A DNA stretch of 32,395 nt from Acidobacteriota bacterium (GCA_025363775.1 JANYLG010000192.1:1-32395); one strand, 5' to 3'; shown: positions 9,275-19,223, counted from the stretch's first letter. Notes: generated from the sequence alone by a model not told the origin. Numbers and translations: made by a program.

Positions 9275-11401
9275 ATGGCACGAACCGTCGTTCGCGTGGC
9301 TGCCGTCGTCGCGGCGCTGTGGTCGGTCACGCCGGCGTCGAATCCGGCCGGGCAAACTCGGCCTGCGCGGCGCCCGAACATTCTGCTCGTCACGATCGAT
9401 ACCCTGCGGCCGGACCGGGTCGGCGTGTACGGCGCCCGGTCGCCGGCGACGCCGGTGATGGATCGGCTGGCGGCTGGCGGCTGCCTGTTCGAGGACGCAG
9501 TGGTCCAGGTGCCCTTGACGCGGGCGTCTCACGCGACCATCCTCACCGGACTCTACCCGTTCCAGCACGGCATCCGCGACAACTTCGCTCCACCGCTCGC
9601 GGCCGCTCACCGGACGCTGGCCGAAATTCTCAAGGGACAGGGGTACGTCACCGGCGGATTCGTCGGATCGTTCATCGTGAATACGCAGTCGGGGTTGAAT
9701 CGCGGGTTCGACGAGTTCGACGACGTATTCGAAACGGGCGGCAAGGGCTCCGCCTTCTTCACCGAGTACCAGCGGCGTGCCGGGCAAGTGGAAGAGCGTG
9801 CAGGCCCGTGGATCGAGCGGGTAGCCGCCGGGAGCCGGCCGTTCTTTGCCTGGGTCCACTTCTACGACCCGCATTCACCGTACACGCCCCCGCCGCCCTA
9901 CAACACGCGCTATGCCAAGACCCCGTACGACGGCGAAGTCGCGTACACCGACGAAATTCTCGGGCGGCTCTTGGCGCGCCTGACCAAGCTCGGGGTCGCC
10001 GACCGTACGCTGGTGGTCTTCACCTCCGATCACGGCGAGGCGCTCGGCGAGCACAAGGAGGAAGAACACGGCTTCTTCGTCTACGACGTCGTGTTGCGCG
10101 TGCCGCTCATCCTGCGGATGCCCGGCCGGGTTGCCGCAGGCGTACGGGCGAAGACGGAGGCGCGGAGCATCGACCTGCTTCCGACGATCCTCGACCTGGC
10201 CGGCGTCCGCGCGGCCACTCCGCCGGGGCTGCCCGGTCGTTCGCTCGCGGCGGCGATCGACGCGCCCCAGAAGAAAGACCCGCAGGTCGTCTCCTACTCC
10301 GAGACGCTCTTTCCGCGCCTGCACTTCGGCTGGAGCGAGTTGCGATCGGTCCGCATGGGGGGCTGGAAGTACATCCAGGCGCCGCGGCCCGAACTCTACG
10401 ATCTCGCGCACGATCCCGGCGAGCGAAGCAATCTCTTCGCGGCCGAAGGGCAGCGCGCGGCAGCCCTGCGGTCGCGCCTGCTCGACACACTCGGCGGCAG
10501 TCCCGAGTCGGCCGTCGTCGGCGTGGCCAGCCCGAAGCTGGATCAGGCGACGATGGACCGCCTGGCCAGCCTCGGGTACGTCAGCGGGCCGGGCGGCGGC
10601 GCGCCGAGCAACGCGGACCCGAAGGACAAGATCGACGAGTTCCTGGCTTACGGCGGGGCAATCCGGAGCGCCCTCGCAGCGTTCGAGCGAGGCGACCTCC
10701 AGGCGGCGGTCAAGGGGCTCGAGGCCATCGTCTCGGCAGGGCGCGGCGGGTTCGACGTGAGCTTCTACCTCGGCCGCGCCTACCTCACGCTCGGGAATTT
10801 CCAGGCCGCGGTCCCGCACCTGCGCGAAGCGATCCTCAAGGTCCCGACCTACACGCCTGCCTATCTCGAGCTGGCAAAGGCGTTCGTGGCACTCCGGCAA
10901 TTCGACGAGGCCATGCGCATCCTGCGAGACGGCCTCGCGCGCGACCCCGGCAACTTCGAATTCCACTCGCACCTCGGCTTCATTGCCCGCGCCAGGCGGG
11001 ACCTGCCGACCGCGCGCCGGCACTACGAGACCGCCCGGTCGCTCGAGCCCGGGGACTTCGACGTGCGCATGAACCTCGGCGCGATCTACCGGGACCTGGG
11101 CGAGCCGAAACTGGCGCTCCAGGAGGTGGATGCCGCGCTGAAGATCCAGCCGTCCGCAGGCGAGGCGCACAACCAGCGGGGCATGCTGCTCGGAGGCTTG
11201 GGCGATTTTACCAGGGCGGCCGGCGCCTTCGAACGAGCCACGACCCTGGATCCGAAGAACGCGTCGACCTGGTTCAACCTGGGTCTGGCACGGCTGCGCA
11301 CGGGGAACAACGCGGGCGCCGCCGCCGCGTTGAGGAAGGCCATCGAGCTGAAGCCAGACTTCGACGAAGCCAAGGCACTGCTCGCCAAAGCCGGGCGCTG
11401 A
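9275..11401 (+). CDS. Sulfatase-like (alkaline phosphatase superfamily) protein with C-terminal TPR repeats
   Basis: RPNILLVTIDTLRPDRVGVYG...VPLTRASHATILTGLYPFQHGIRDN...FTSDHGEALGEHKEEEHGFFVYD; C-terminal TPR units (FYLGRAYLTLGNFQAAVPHLREAI...). Confidence 0.92.
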   Translation: MARTVVRVAAVVAALWSVTPASNPAGQTRPARRPNILLVTIDTLRPDRVGVYGARSPATPVMDRLAAGGCLFEDAVVQVPLTRASHATILTGLYPFQHGIRDNFAPPLAAAHRTLAEILKGQGYVTGGFVGSFIVNTQSGLNRGFDEFDDVFETGGKGSAFFTEYQRRAGQVEERAGPWIERVAAGSRPFFAWVHFYDPHSPYTPPPPYNTRYAKTPYDGEVAYTDEILGRLLARLTKLGVADRTLVVFTSDHGEALGEHKEEEHGFFVYDVVLRVPLILRMPGRVAAGVRAKTEARSIDLLPTILDLAGVRAATPPGLPGRSLAAAIDAPQKKDPQVVSYSETLFPRLHFGWSELRSVRMGGWKYIQAPRPELYDLAHDPGERSNLFAAEGQRAAALRSRLLDTLGGSPESAVVGVASPKLDQATMDRLASLGYVSGPGGGAPSNADPKDKIDEFLAYGGAIRSALAAFERGDLQAAVKGLEAIVSAGRGGFDVSFYLGRAYLTLGNFQAAVPHLREAILKVPTYTPAYLELAKAFVALRQFDEAMRILRDGLARDPGNFEFHSHLGFIARARRDLPTARRHYETARSLEPGDFDVRMNLGAIYRDLGEPKLALQEVDAALKIQPSAGEAHNQRGMLLGGLGDFTRAAGAFERATTLDPKNASTWFNLGLARLRTGNNAGAAAALRKAIELKPDFDEAKALLAKAGR

Positions 11402-11579
11402 CCATTCGCCTTGACACCATGGATCGACGCTCCTACACTACCTCACCGATAGCTCTTCCAGGGTCTGTGCACGTCCGTTCCACAAGTCTCGCATCGCGCC
11501 TCCACGCTCCTGTGGCGGTTTCTGTCGGGCTTGCGGGTTCCGCACGGGTCGGTCGTCTACTTGCGTGGGAGGTGATCGT

Positions 11580-14366
11580 ATGCGACGAGCTGTCCTCGGC
11601 ATGGTGCTGCTGGTGCTGGGCGCGTTCCTGCTCTCCCCGGCGTCAGGCACCGCACAAATCGTCACCGGCACCCTCCGTGGTGTCGTCACCGACGGCACCG
11701 GAGCCATACTCCCCGGCGTCACGGCGGAACTGACCGGGCCGGCGCTCATCGGCGGCCCGAAGACGGTGGTGACGGATGGGAAGGGCCAGTACCGTTTCCC
11801 GAACCTGGCCCCCGGGATCTACACGATCACCGCCACCCTCTCCGGCTTCCAGACGACGCGCCGCGAGGGGATCCGCGTCGAGGTTGGCAGCCAGTTCGAC
11901 GTGGACTTCAAGATGGCCGTCGGCGGCGTGTCCGAAACGGTCACCGTCGAAGCCGCCGTGAATCTGGTGGACACGTCCCGATCGGCCATGACGACGACGA
12001 TCCCGACCGAGTTGCTCGAGTCCACGCCCACCGCCCGGTTCACGTTCTTCGACGTCGCGTACATGACACCCGGCGTCTCGACCGCGCGGTTCGACAACAG
12101 CGCGTCCCGCGCGTCGGCGTTTGGCGCGAACGTCAACGAGAACCAGTACCTGTTCGACGGCGCGGACATCACCGCCACGCAGACCGGCGCGGCATGGGTC
12201 TGGCCGAGCACCGACATCATCGAGGAAGTACAGGTGATCGGTCTCGGCGCGCCGGCCGAGTACGGCAACTACCAGGGCGCGGTATTCAACGTCATCACCA
12301 AGTCGGGCAGCAACAGGTTCTCCGTCAACGGCAACTTCTACTGGCAGCCAGCGGCGCTGACCGGGACCAACGTGAAGCTGGAGAATCCAGATACCGGCGA
12401 CGTATGGGGCTTCAACCGATCGCAGTACCGGGACTTCAGCCTCCAGGTCGGCGGCCCGATCAAGAAGGACAAGCTGTGGTACTTCGGCGGCATGCAACTG
12501 CGCCACGATCACTTCTCCGAGCCGGGAACGAACCCCGCGTGGCCGAAGATGGAGAACGACTGGCGCGCCTTCGGCAAGGTGACGTGGCAGCTGAGCAAGA
12601 ACAACAAGATCAACGCTTCCTTGGAGTGGGACGGCAACACGATCCCGCGCACCGTCACGATCAACTCGCCGTACTCCGTCGGGGGCTCGGAGGTCGGCAA
12701 CCAGCCGGTGCCCAACATCTCGTGGACGTCAGTCATCAACGACAAGACGTTCGTGGACGTGAAGTACGCCGGGTTCTACGGCGTGGACAAGTGGCGGCCG
12801 AACTCCGGCGACTTCAACACGCCGGGGCACTACGACAGCTCCACCGGGGTGTACTCCGTCAACAGCGCCAGTTGGTACGACGGCAACGTGTGGAAGACGC
12901 AGATTTCGGGAAAAGTGTCTCGCTTCATCCCGAATGCTGCGGGGAGTCACGATCTGCGGGCCGGGGTGCAGTACATCGGGGGCGGCAGTGACTACAAGCA
13001 GGGCTACGCCGGCGGGATGACGTACTACGACTACAAGGGCCAGTACGACGAGCTGCGGGTCCAGAACGCGTACCACCGCGACAGCGCGATGCGCAACATC
13101 GGCGTGTTCATCGACGACACGTGGAACGTCGCGAAGCGGGTCAGCCTCACGCTGGGTCTCCGCTTCGACCACTCCACCGGAACGGTGCCAGACTATCCAC
13201 AGCTCGACGCCCTCGGCAACACGACCGGTACCACCATCACAAATCCAGGCGACGTCGTCTTCTGGAACAACATTTCGCCTCGTGTCGGCGCGAACTTCAG
13301 GTTCGACGAATCGGGCAAGACGATCGGGCGCTTCCATTACGGCCGGTTCTACGGCCAGCTGCAGACGCGCATCTACCGCGACCTCAACCGCGCGGTAGCG
13401 CCCGCCACGCTCTACGCCCTCGACCCGAAGACGGGCTCGAAACTGAGCGTCATCAGCGTCACGGATCCCACAATAGGAATCCCCGAACTACAGGACAACC
13501 TGAAGGCTCCTTACACCGACCAGATATCCGTCGGCCTCGACCGCGAGCTCGGCGGCAACATTTCGATTGGCGGGTCGTTCATCTACAAGAAGGGCGGCGA
13601 CCTCATCGGCCGCACGCGGCCCCACGCCACCTTCACGCCGGTCAACTGGACCTACACCGACCGCAACGGGCAGTCGAGGACGGTGACGCTCCAGTCGCAG
13701 AACAACACGGACGCCGTGGGGAACACCGTGCGTATCATCAGCCAACCGCTGTTCCACCAGGAGTACAGGGGGCTCGTCCTCCAGGCGAACAAGCGGCTGG
13801 CGAACAACTGGATGATGCTCGCGTCACTGACGGTGTCGAAGTCCTACGGCATGAACGCCGGGAGCGCCTCGCGCGACCCGGGCACGCAGCAGAACTCGAA
13901 CGTCGGCACGTTCGGCCGCGACCCGAACGACTTCATCAACGCCGACGGCGTACTGACCGGCGACCGCCCGTACATGTTCAAGATGCAGGGGGCGTACAAC
14001 CTTCCCCTCGGGATCCAGGTCAGCGGCGACTGGCAATTGCTTTCGGGCCGGCCGATTTTCACCGCGGTCCGGACGCCGAGCGGGCTGCTCAAACAGGGAC
14101 GGCTCTATATCTTCGATGTCCCCAGGCCTGAGGAAGTCGTCCGCGCGTCCCGGTTGAACCTGGTCGGTTTCCGCGCGCAAAAGGACTTCAAGTTCGCGAA
14201 CAATCGGAAGGCCAGCCTCTCCGTGGACCTCCTCAACGCGTTCAACGACGACTCGTACTACGAGGTGTCGAGCACCGTCGTCCCGTCCGCCTCGCAGGCG
14301 TACCTGCAGGGCGTCACGTTCGTGCCCCCGCGCCGGGCGAATATCGTGCTGAAACTGTGGTTCTGA
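11580..14366 (+). CDS. TonB-dependent receptor with N-terminal carboxypeptidase-regulatory-like domain (Oar-like)
   Basis: Signal peptide; GTLRGVVTDGTGAILPGVTAELTGP...; plug region NENQYLFDGADIT...EVQVIGLGAPAEYGNYQGAVFNVITKSGSN; C-terminal aromatic ...RRANIVLKLWF. Confidence 0.93.
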   Translation: MRRAVLGMVLLVLGAFLLSPASGTAQIVTGTLRGVVTDGTGAILPGVTAELTGPALIGGPKTVVTDGKGQYRFPNLAPGIYTITATLSGFQTTRREGIRVEVGSQFDVDFKMAVGGVSETVTVEAAVNLVDTSRSAMTTTIPTELLESTPTARFTFFDVAYMTPGVSTARFDNSASRASAFGANVNENQYLFDGADITATQTGAAWVWPSTDIIEEVQVIGLGAPAEYGNYQGAVFNVITKSGSNRFSVNGNFYWQPAALTGTNVKLENPDTGDVWGFNRSQYRDFSLQVGGPIKKDKLWYFGGMQLRHDHFSEPGTNPAWPKMENDWRAFGKVTWQLSKNNKINASLEWDGNTIPRTVTINSPYSVGGSEVGNQPVPNISWTSVINDKTFVDVKYAGFYGVDKWRPNSGDFNTPGHYDSSTGVYSVNSASWYDGNVWKTQISGKVSRFIPNAAGSHDLRAGVQYIGGGSDYKQGYAGGMTYYDYKGQYDELRVQNAYHRDSAMRNIGVFIDDTWNVAKRVSLTLGLRFDHSTGTVPDYPQLDALGNTTGTTITNPGDVVFWNNISPRVGANFRFDESGKTIGRFHYGRFYGQLQTRIYRDLNRAVAPATLYALDPKTGSKLSVISVTDPTIGIPELQDNLKAPYTDQISVGLDRELGGNISIGGSFIYKKGGDLIGRTRPHATFTPVNWTYTDRNGQSRTVTLQSQNNTDAVGNTVRIISQPLFHQEYRGLVLQANKRLANNWMMLASLTVSKSYGMNAGSASRDPGTQQNSNVGTFGRDPNDFINADGVLTGDRPYMFKMQGAYNLPLGIQVSGDWQLLSGRPIFTAVRTPSGLLKQGRLYIFDVPRPEEVVRASRLNLVGFRAQKDFKFANNRKASLSVDLLNAFNDDSYYEVSSTVVPSASQAYLQGVTFVPPRRANIVLKLWF

Positions 14367-14378
14367 TGTGATCGGTGG

Positions 14379-14400
14379 GCGCGGGGCGCCAGCCCCGCGC
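14379..14400. terminator. Perfect hairpin between convergent genes (candidate bidirectional terminator)
   Basis: GCGCGGGGC-GCCA-GCCCCGCGC, 9-bp perfect stem filling most of the 34-bp gap between two convergent stop codons. No obvious T-tracts. Confidence 0.65.
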
Positions 14401-16566
14401 TCACTCGTCGTGCGGCACCTTCTCCACCTCCGCCAGCAGCGTTCGCGCCTCCCCGAAATTCGGCTTGATCGCCAGCGCCCGGTGCAGCGCCTCAGCGGAG
14501 GCCCGCCGGTCGCCGGCCCGATACCGCGCCAGTCCCAGATTGAACCAGAACTGCGGGTTCCCGGGCGCCAGCGTCGATGCGCGCTCGAACGCCGCGGCCG
14601 CGTCCGGGAAGCGGCCGGCGCCGCCGAGCAGCATGCCGCGCTGGTTGTGCGCGTCGCCCTCGTCCGGCCGAAGGGCCAGTGCGGCGTCCACCTCGCCAAT
14701 GGCGCGTGCGACGTCGCCCGTGTCGCGATACACGGCCGACAGGTTCATCCGCACGTCGAAATCGCGTGGCTCCAGCGCCCTGGCCTTCTCGTACTCTGCC
14801 TTCGCGGCATCCAGATCCCGCCGCGCCCGCGCGATGAAGCCCAGGTGCGAGTGGAACTGGAAGCTGTCCGGATCCCTGGACAGGCCCTCCCGGAGTACCG
14901 CCACCGCGGCGTCGTACTGGCCGATCGCGACGTGCGCCCTCGCGAGGTCGATGTAGGACGGAGCGTAGGTCGGCAGCTTCCGAATCGCCTCCCGCAGGGG
15001 ATCGATCGCCTGCGCGGACCGGCCCTGCCGCAGGTACGCGGCGCCGAGATAGTAGTACACGTCGAAGGCCGCGCGCCCCGTCTCGATAGCCGACTGGAAC
15101 TGCGCGATCGCGGACGGGAGGTCGCCGCGGTCGTAGGCCTCAAACGCCCCGCGGACCCGCCGCGTGTACGCCTGGAATTCCGCGATCGCATCCTTCGGGT
15201 CGGCGCGGCCGCTTCCGCCGCCGCTTCCACCGACGTAACCCAGGCTGGCCAGACGGCGGAGCGTCTCCGGGTCGAGCGCGGGATTGGCGACGCCGACCAC
15301 GGCCGACTCGGGGCTGCCACCGAGCGCGTCGAGCAGGCGTGAACGCAGCGTCCGCGCACGCGGGCCCTCCCGCGCGAACAGGTTCGTCCGTTCTCCCGGG
15401 TCGCGATCGAGATCGTAGAGCTCGGGCCGCGGTGCCTCGATGTACTTCCACCCGCCGAGCCGGATCGACCTCAGGTCGGCGCAGTCGAAGTGGAGACGCG
15501 GGAAGAGGGTCTCGGCGTACGCGGCGACGTCGCTGGCGGTGCTGCCGGGCGTCCGGAGAGCCGGCGCCAGGGAACGGCCGGGCAGCGCACCCGAAATGCC
15601 AGTTCCGCCCCCGACGAGGTCGAGAATCGTCGGCATGAGGTCGATGCTTCGGGCCTGGGTCCGCGTCCGCAGTCCGGCCGGAAGCATCCCGGGCCCCCGC
15701 ATGATGAGCGGCACCCGCACGGTGGTGTCGTAGACGAAGAACCCGTGCTCGGCCTCGCCGTGTTCGCCCAGGCCTTCTCCGTGGTCGGATGTCACGACGA
15801 CGAGGGTGCGCTCGCGAATTCCGATCCGATCGAGCCGCGACAGCAGCAGGCCGAGCACCGAGTCGGTGTACGCCACTTCGCCGTCGTAGGGACGGCCCGC
15901 GTAGCGGGCTGCGTAAGGCGATGGCGGCGTATAGGGGGAATGCGGATCGTAGAAGTGCACCCACGCGAAGAACGGCCGGGCGCCCGAGGCGACGCGCTCG
16001 ATCCACGGGCCCGCGCGCTGCTCGACCTCACCGGCGTTCCGCTGGTGCTCGGCCAGGAAGCTTGACGCATCGCCGATTTTGCCGAACGAGTCGTCGAACT
16101 CGTCGAAGCCGCGGTCGAGACCCGACTGGCGGTTCAGCATGAACGCGGCGACGAACCCGCCCGTGACATAGCCCCGTGACGTCAACTCCTCCGCCAGGGT
16201 ACGGTGCTCAGGGGCGAGCGGGAACGAGAAGTTGTCGCGGATGCCGTGCTGGAAGGGGTGCTTCCCGGTGAGAATCGACGCGTGCGATGGGCGGGTCAGT
16301 GGGACCTCAACCGTCGCCTGCTCGAACAACACGCCGTCCTTCGCGAGCCGGTCGAGCGTCGGCGTCAACGAACTCGTCGCACCATATGCGCCCACCCGGT
16401 CCACTCGAAGCGTGTCGATGGTCACCAGCAGCACGTTGGGACGCGTGGCCAGCGACGGACCACGCCGGCGGGTCTCGCCGTGCGCCGCGATCACGGCGAG
16501 CGCCAGCGCAAGCGCCACGAACGACCGCCGACCCCGGAGACGCACTGCCTTCATCGTCCTGCTCAT
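14401..16566 (-). CDS. Sulfatase-like protein with C-terminal TPR repeats (paralog of 9275..11401)
   Basis: RPNVLLVTIDTLRVDRVGAYGATSSLTPTLDRLAKDGVLFEQATVEVPLTRPSHASILTGKHPFQHGIRDN...VTSDHGEGLGEHGEAEHGFFVYDTTVRVPLI; TPR C-terminus. Confidence 0.92.
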   Translation of the reverse strand: MSRTMKAVRLRGRRSFVALALALAVIAAHGETRRRGPSLATRPNVLLVTIDTLRVDRVGAYGATSSLTPTLDRLAKDGVLFEQATVEVPLTRPSHASILTGKHPFQHGIRDNFSFPLAPEHRTLAEELTSRGYVTGGFVAAFMLNRQSGLDRGFDEFDDSFGKIGDASSFLAEHQRNAGEVEQRAGPWIERVASGARPFFAWVHFYDPHSPYTPPSPYAARYAGRPYDGEVAYTDSVLGLLLSRLDRIGIRERTLVVVTSDHGEGLGEHGEAEHGFFVYDTTVRVPLIMRGPGMLPAGLRTRTQARSIDLMPTILDLVGGGTGISGALPGRSLAPALRTPGSTASDVAAYAETLFPRLHFDCADLRSIRLGGWKYIEAPRPELYDLDRDPGERTNLFAREGPRARTLRSRLLDALGGSPESAVVGVANPALDPETLRRLASLGYVGGSGGGSGRADPKDAIAEFQAYTRRVRGAFEAYDRGDLPSAIAQFQSAIETGRAAFDVYYYLGAAYLRQGRSAQAIDPLREAIRKLPTYAPSYIDLARAHVAIGQYDAAVAVLREGLSRDPDSFQFHSHLGFIARARRDLDAAKAEYEKARALEPRDFDVRMNLSAVYRDTGDVARAIGEVDAALALRPDEGDAHNQRGMLLGGAGRFPDAAAAFERASTLAPGNPQFWFNLGLARYRAGDRRASAEALHRALAIKPNFGEARTLLAEVEKVPHDE

Positions 16567-16605
16567 CAGGCCGGCGGAAGAGCCGGCCGGCCCGCCGCCG
16601 TTGGG

Positions 16606-17715
16606 TCAGGCGCAGAATTCCTGGCGCCGCACGGTGACCTTCTCCAGCCTTTCCTGCACCACCTCGACGCCAATCCCTGGCCCCGTCGGCACCGCCATCG
16701 TGCCGTCACGCGCCACCTCGAAGGCGGGCTCGACGATGTCCTGGCGGTAGTACCGCTTGCTGGCCGAAATGTCACCAGGCAGCGTGAAGTTCGGCAACGA
16801 GGCGAGCGCCACGTTGCCCGCCCGCCCGATGCCCGACTCCAGCATGCCGCCGTGCCAGACCGGGATGTGCTGCGACGCGCACAGATCGTGGATCAGCCGC
16901 GACTCGGTGAAGCCGCCCACGCGCCCCGGCTTGATATTGATCACGCGGCAGCTCTTCAGCTCGAGGGCCGCCCGCGCGTCCGCGACCGAGTGGATGCTCT
17001 CGTCCAGGCAGATCGGCGTCTTCAGCTCGCGCTGCAGCTTCGAGTGATCGTAGATGTCGTCGTGCGCGAGCGGCTGCTCGATGAGCAGCAGGCCGTACCC
17101 GTCCATGGCGCGGAAGATCTCCACGTCGCCCAGCTCGTACGCCGAGTTCGCGTCCACCTGGAACAGAATGTCCCGGTACTCACGGCGAACCGCCCTGACG
17201 TACTCGAGGTCGCTCCCCGGCGCGATCTTGATCTTGATCCGCTGATACCCTTCCTCGAGGTACCCGGTCACCTTCTTCACGAGGTCCGCGGGGGACGACT
17301 GGATGCCGATGCTCACACCGACGTCGATCCGCTCGCGGGTGCCGCCGAGCAGGCGCGACAGCGACACGCCCTGCGCCTTGGCGAACGCGTCCCAGAGCGC
17401 CGATTCCAGGCCGGCCTTCGCCATCATGTGCCCGCGCACGCGCGCCCCGAGCGCGATCGCATCGACCACGCTGGAGATCTCCTTGCCGAGAACGGCGGGA
17501 ATCAGGAAGTCGCGCAGGATGTGCCAGGCGGTCTCTGTCGTCTCGTAGGAGTAGAACGGCGTGCTCTCGACGACCGACTCGCCCCACCCCGTCACGCCGT
17601 CCGCGTCCACCCGGACGATGATGTGCTCCTCGTCGGTCTCGACGCCCATCGAGGTGACGAACGGCGCCACCAGGACGAGCTTCACGTGCCTCAGTTCGAT
17701 TCGCTCGATACGCAT
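16606..17715 (-). CDS. Enolase-superfamily o-succinylbenzoate synthase / N-succinylamino acid racemase-type enzyme
   Basis: YQRIKIKIAPG (KxK), LFQVDANSAY, LLIEQPLAHDD, ICLDESIHS, INIKPGRVGGF, PVWHGGMLESGIGRAGNVALASLPNFTLPGD. Confidence 0.88.
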   Translation of the reverse strand: MRIERIELRHVKLVLVAPFVTSMGVETDEEHIIVRVDADGVTGWGESVVESTPFYSYETTETAWHILRDFLIPAVLGKEISSVVDAIALGARVRGHMMAKAGLESALWDAFAKAQGVSLSRLLGGTRERIDVGVSIGIQSSPADLVKKVTGYLEEGYQRIKIKIAPGSDLEYVRAVRREYRDILFQVDANSAYELGDVEIFRAMDGYGLLLIEQPLAHDDIYDHSKLQRELKTPICLDESIHSVADARAALELKSCRVINIKPGRVGGFTESRLIHDLCASQHIPVWHGGMLESGIGRAGNVALASLPNFTLPGDISASKRYYRQDIVEPAFEVARDGTMAVPTGPGIGVEVVQERLEKVTVRRQEFCA

Positions 17716-17743
17716 ACGTGCTCCTGTCGAGGCCCTCGCGGCC

Positions 17744-19195
17744 TCATTCCCACTGGAAGAAGAGGACGGGCGGAATCAACAGCAGGAAGCTCAACACCAC
17801 CAGGATGAGCATCAGCGGGAAGAACCACCGCGCCCAGCGATCCCACGGGATCTTCGCCGCGCCGAGCACGCCCATCGTGACGGCGCTGGTGGGGAGGATC
17901 GGGTTGATGAACTCACATAACTGGTACGCGTACACGGCGGTCTGCCGCGTGATGCCCGTCAGGTCCGCCAGTGGCGCCATGACCGGCATCGTCAGCGCCG
18001 CCTGCGCCGTGCCGGAGTGGATGAAGAAGTTGATGACGCACTGGAGGAGGAACATGAGCTGGGCGATGACGCCCCGCGGCAGCGCGGTGAGCAGGCTCGA
18101 CGTCCCGTAGAGGATGGTGTCCATGATCTTCGCGTCCTGCGCGATGACCAGCAGGGCTCGCGCGCAGGCGACGATGAACACCACGCCGACCATGTCCTTG
18201 GCCCCGGTCACGAAGGTCTTCGCGACGCGGCTCGGCCCCATCCCGCCGGCGAACCCCAGCACGATGCCCATGCCGAAGAAGAGCATCGCGATCTGGTCGA
18301 TGTACCACTGCCACTTCAGGACGCCCACGACGAGCAGGACCATGGAGACGACAAACAGCGTCAGCGTGGCCACGTGCCGCGCGTCCCAGCCGACGTCGGC
18401 GCCGGAGTGCGGCTGCACCGCCTCGCGCTCGCGGTCGATGTCTCGGACCAGGCTGATCTCGGGGTGGCGCTTCACCTTCCGGGCGTAGCGCATCACGTAG
18501 GCGATGATGACCGCGGTCCCGACGACCCAGGTGATGAGACGGTAGACGAGACCCGAGTAGAGCGGCACGCCCGAGATGCTCTGCGCGATGCCGACCGTGA
18601 ACGGGTTGAAGAACGCCGCCGCGAAGCCCGCCGCCGCGCCGAGGAAGGGGATCGACGCGCCGACAATCGAGTCGTACCCGAGGCTCCTCGCCAGCGGGAT
18701 GAAGATGATCACGAAGGGGATGGTCTCCTCGGCCATCCCGAAGATCGACCCGGCGAGCGAGAACACCACCATCAGGGCCGGGATGATCATCCCCTCCAGG
18801 TACGGCCGCCGTGTGATCGACGCGGTCAGCCGCCTGATGCCGAACTCCACGGCCCCCGTCTCCTGGAAGATGGCGAAGCTGCCGCCGATCATCAGCAGGA
18901 AGCAGATCAGGAGGGCGCCGTCGAGGAACCCCTTGATCGGCGCCATCAGCACCATCTGCGGGCCCAGGTACACCTTCGGCACCTGCTGGTAGGTCCCCGC
19001 TACAGTGACGCTGCGCACACCCGCGCTCGTCTGGACGTTCACCCGCTGGTACTGCCCGGACGGGATCACCCACGAGAGGGCCAGCACCAGGATGACGAGG
19101 GCGAACACCACCACGAGGGTGTGGGGCATGTGCATCCGCTTCAGCCACGAGTGCCTCTCGGGCGGGACGACGGTCGCGGATCCAGTGCGATTCAT
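17744..19195 (-). CDS. YfcC-family (AbgT/DcuC-like) integral membrane transporter
   Basis: MHMPHTLVVVFALVILVLALSWVIPSGQYQR...GGSFAIFQETGAVEFGIRRL...SIFGMAEETIPFVIIFIPLARSLGYDSIVG...GFAAAFFNPFTVGIAQSISGVPLYSG. Confidence 0.87.
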   Translation of the reverse strand: MNRTGSATVVPPERHSWLKRMHMPHTLVVVFALVILVLALSWVIPSGQYQRVNVQTSAGVRSVTVAGTYQQVPKVYLGPQMVLMAPIKGFLDGALLICFLLMIGGSFAIFQETGAVEFGIRRLTASITRRPYLEGMIIPALMVVFSLAGSIFGMAEETIPFVIIFIPLARSLGYDSIVGASIPFLGAAAGFAAAFFNPFTVGIAQSISGVPLYSGLVYRLITWVVGTAVIIAYVMRYARKVKRHPEISLVRDIDREREAVQPHSGADVGWDARHVATLTLFVVSMVLLVVGVLKWQWYIDQIAMLFFGMGIVLGFAGGMGPSRVAKTFVTGAKDMVGVVFIVACARALLVIAQDAKIMDTILYGTSSLLTALPRGVIAQLMFLLQCVINFFIHSGTAQAALTMPVMAPLADLTGITRQTAVYAYQLCEFINPILPTSAVTMGVLGAAKIPWDRWARWFFPLMLILVVLSFLLLIPPVLFFQWE

Positions 19196-19223
19196 GCGTG
19201 CGATCCTCGGACGTGGGTTCGGC

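Noticed and set aside
9319-11733. 804-aa plus-strand ORF in an alternative frame of the sulfatase-TPR gene
   Set aside because: Extremely Arg/Gly/Ala-rich; the 9275..11401 frame carries all the conserved motifs.
16204-17808. 534-aa plus-strand ORF antisense to the OSBS/NSAR and sulfatase genes
   Set aside because: Spans two confident minus-strand genes and has no family features.
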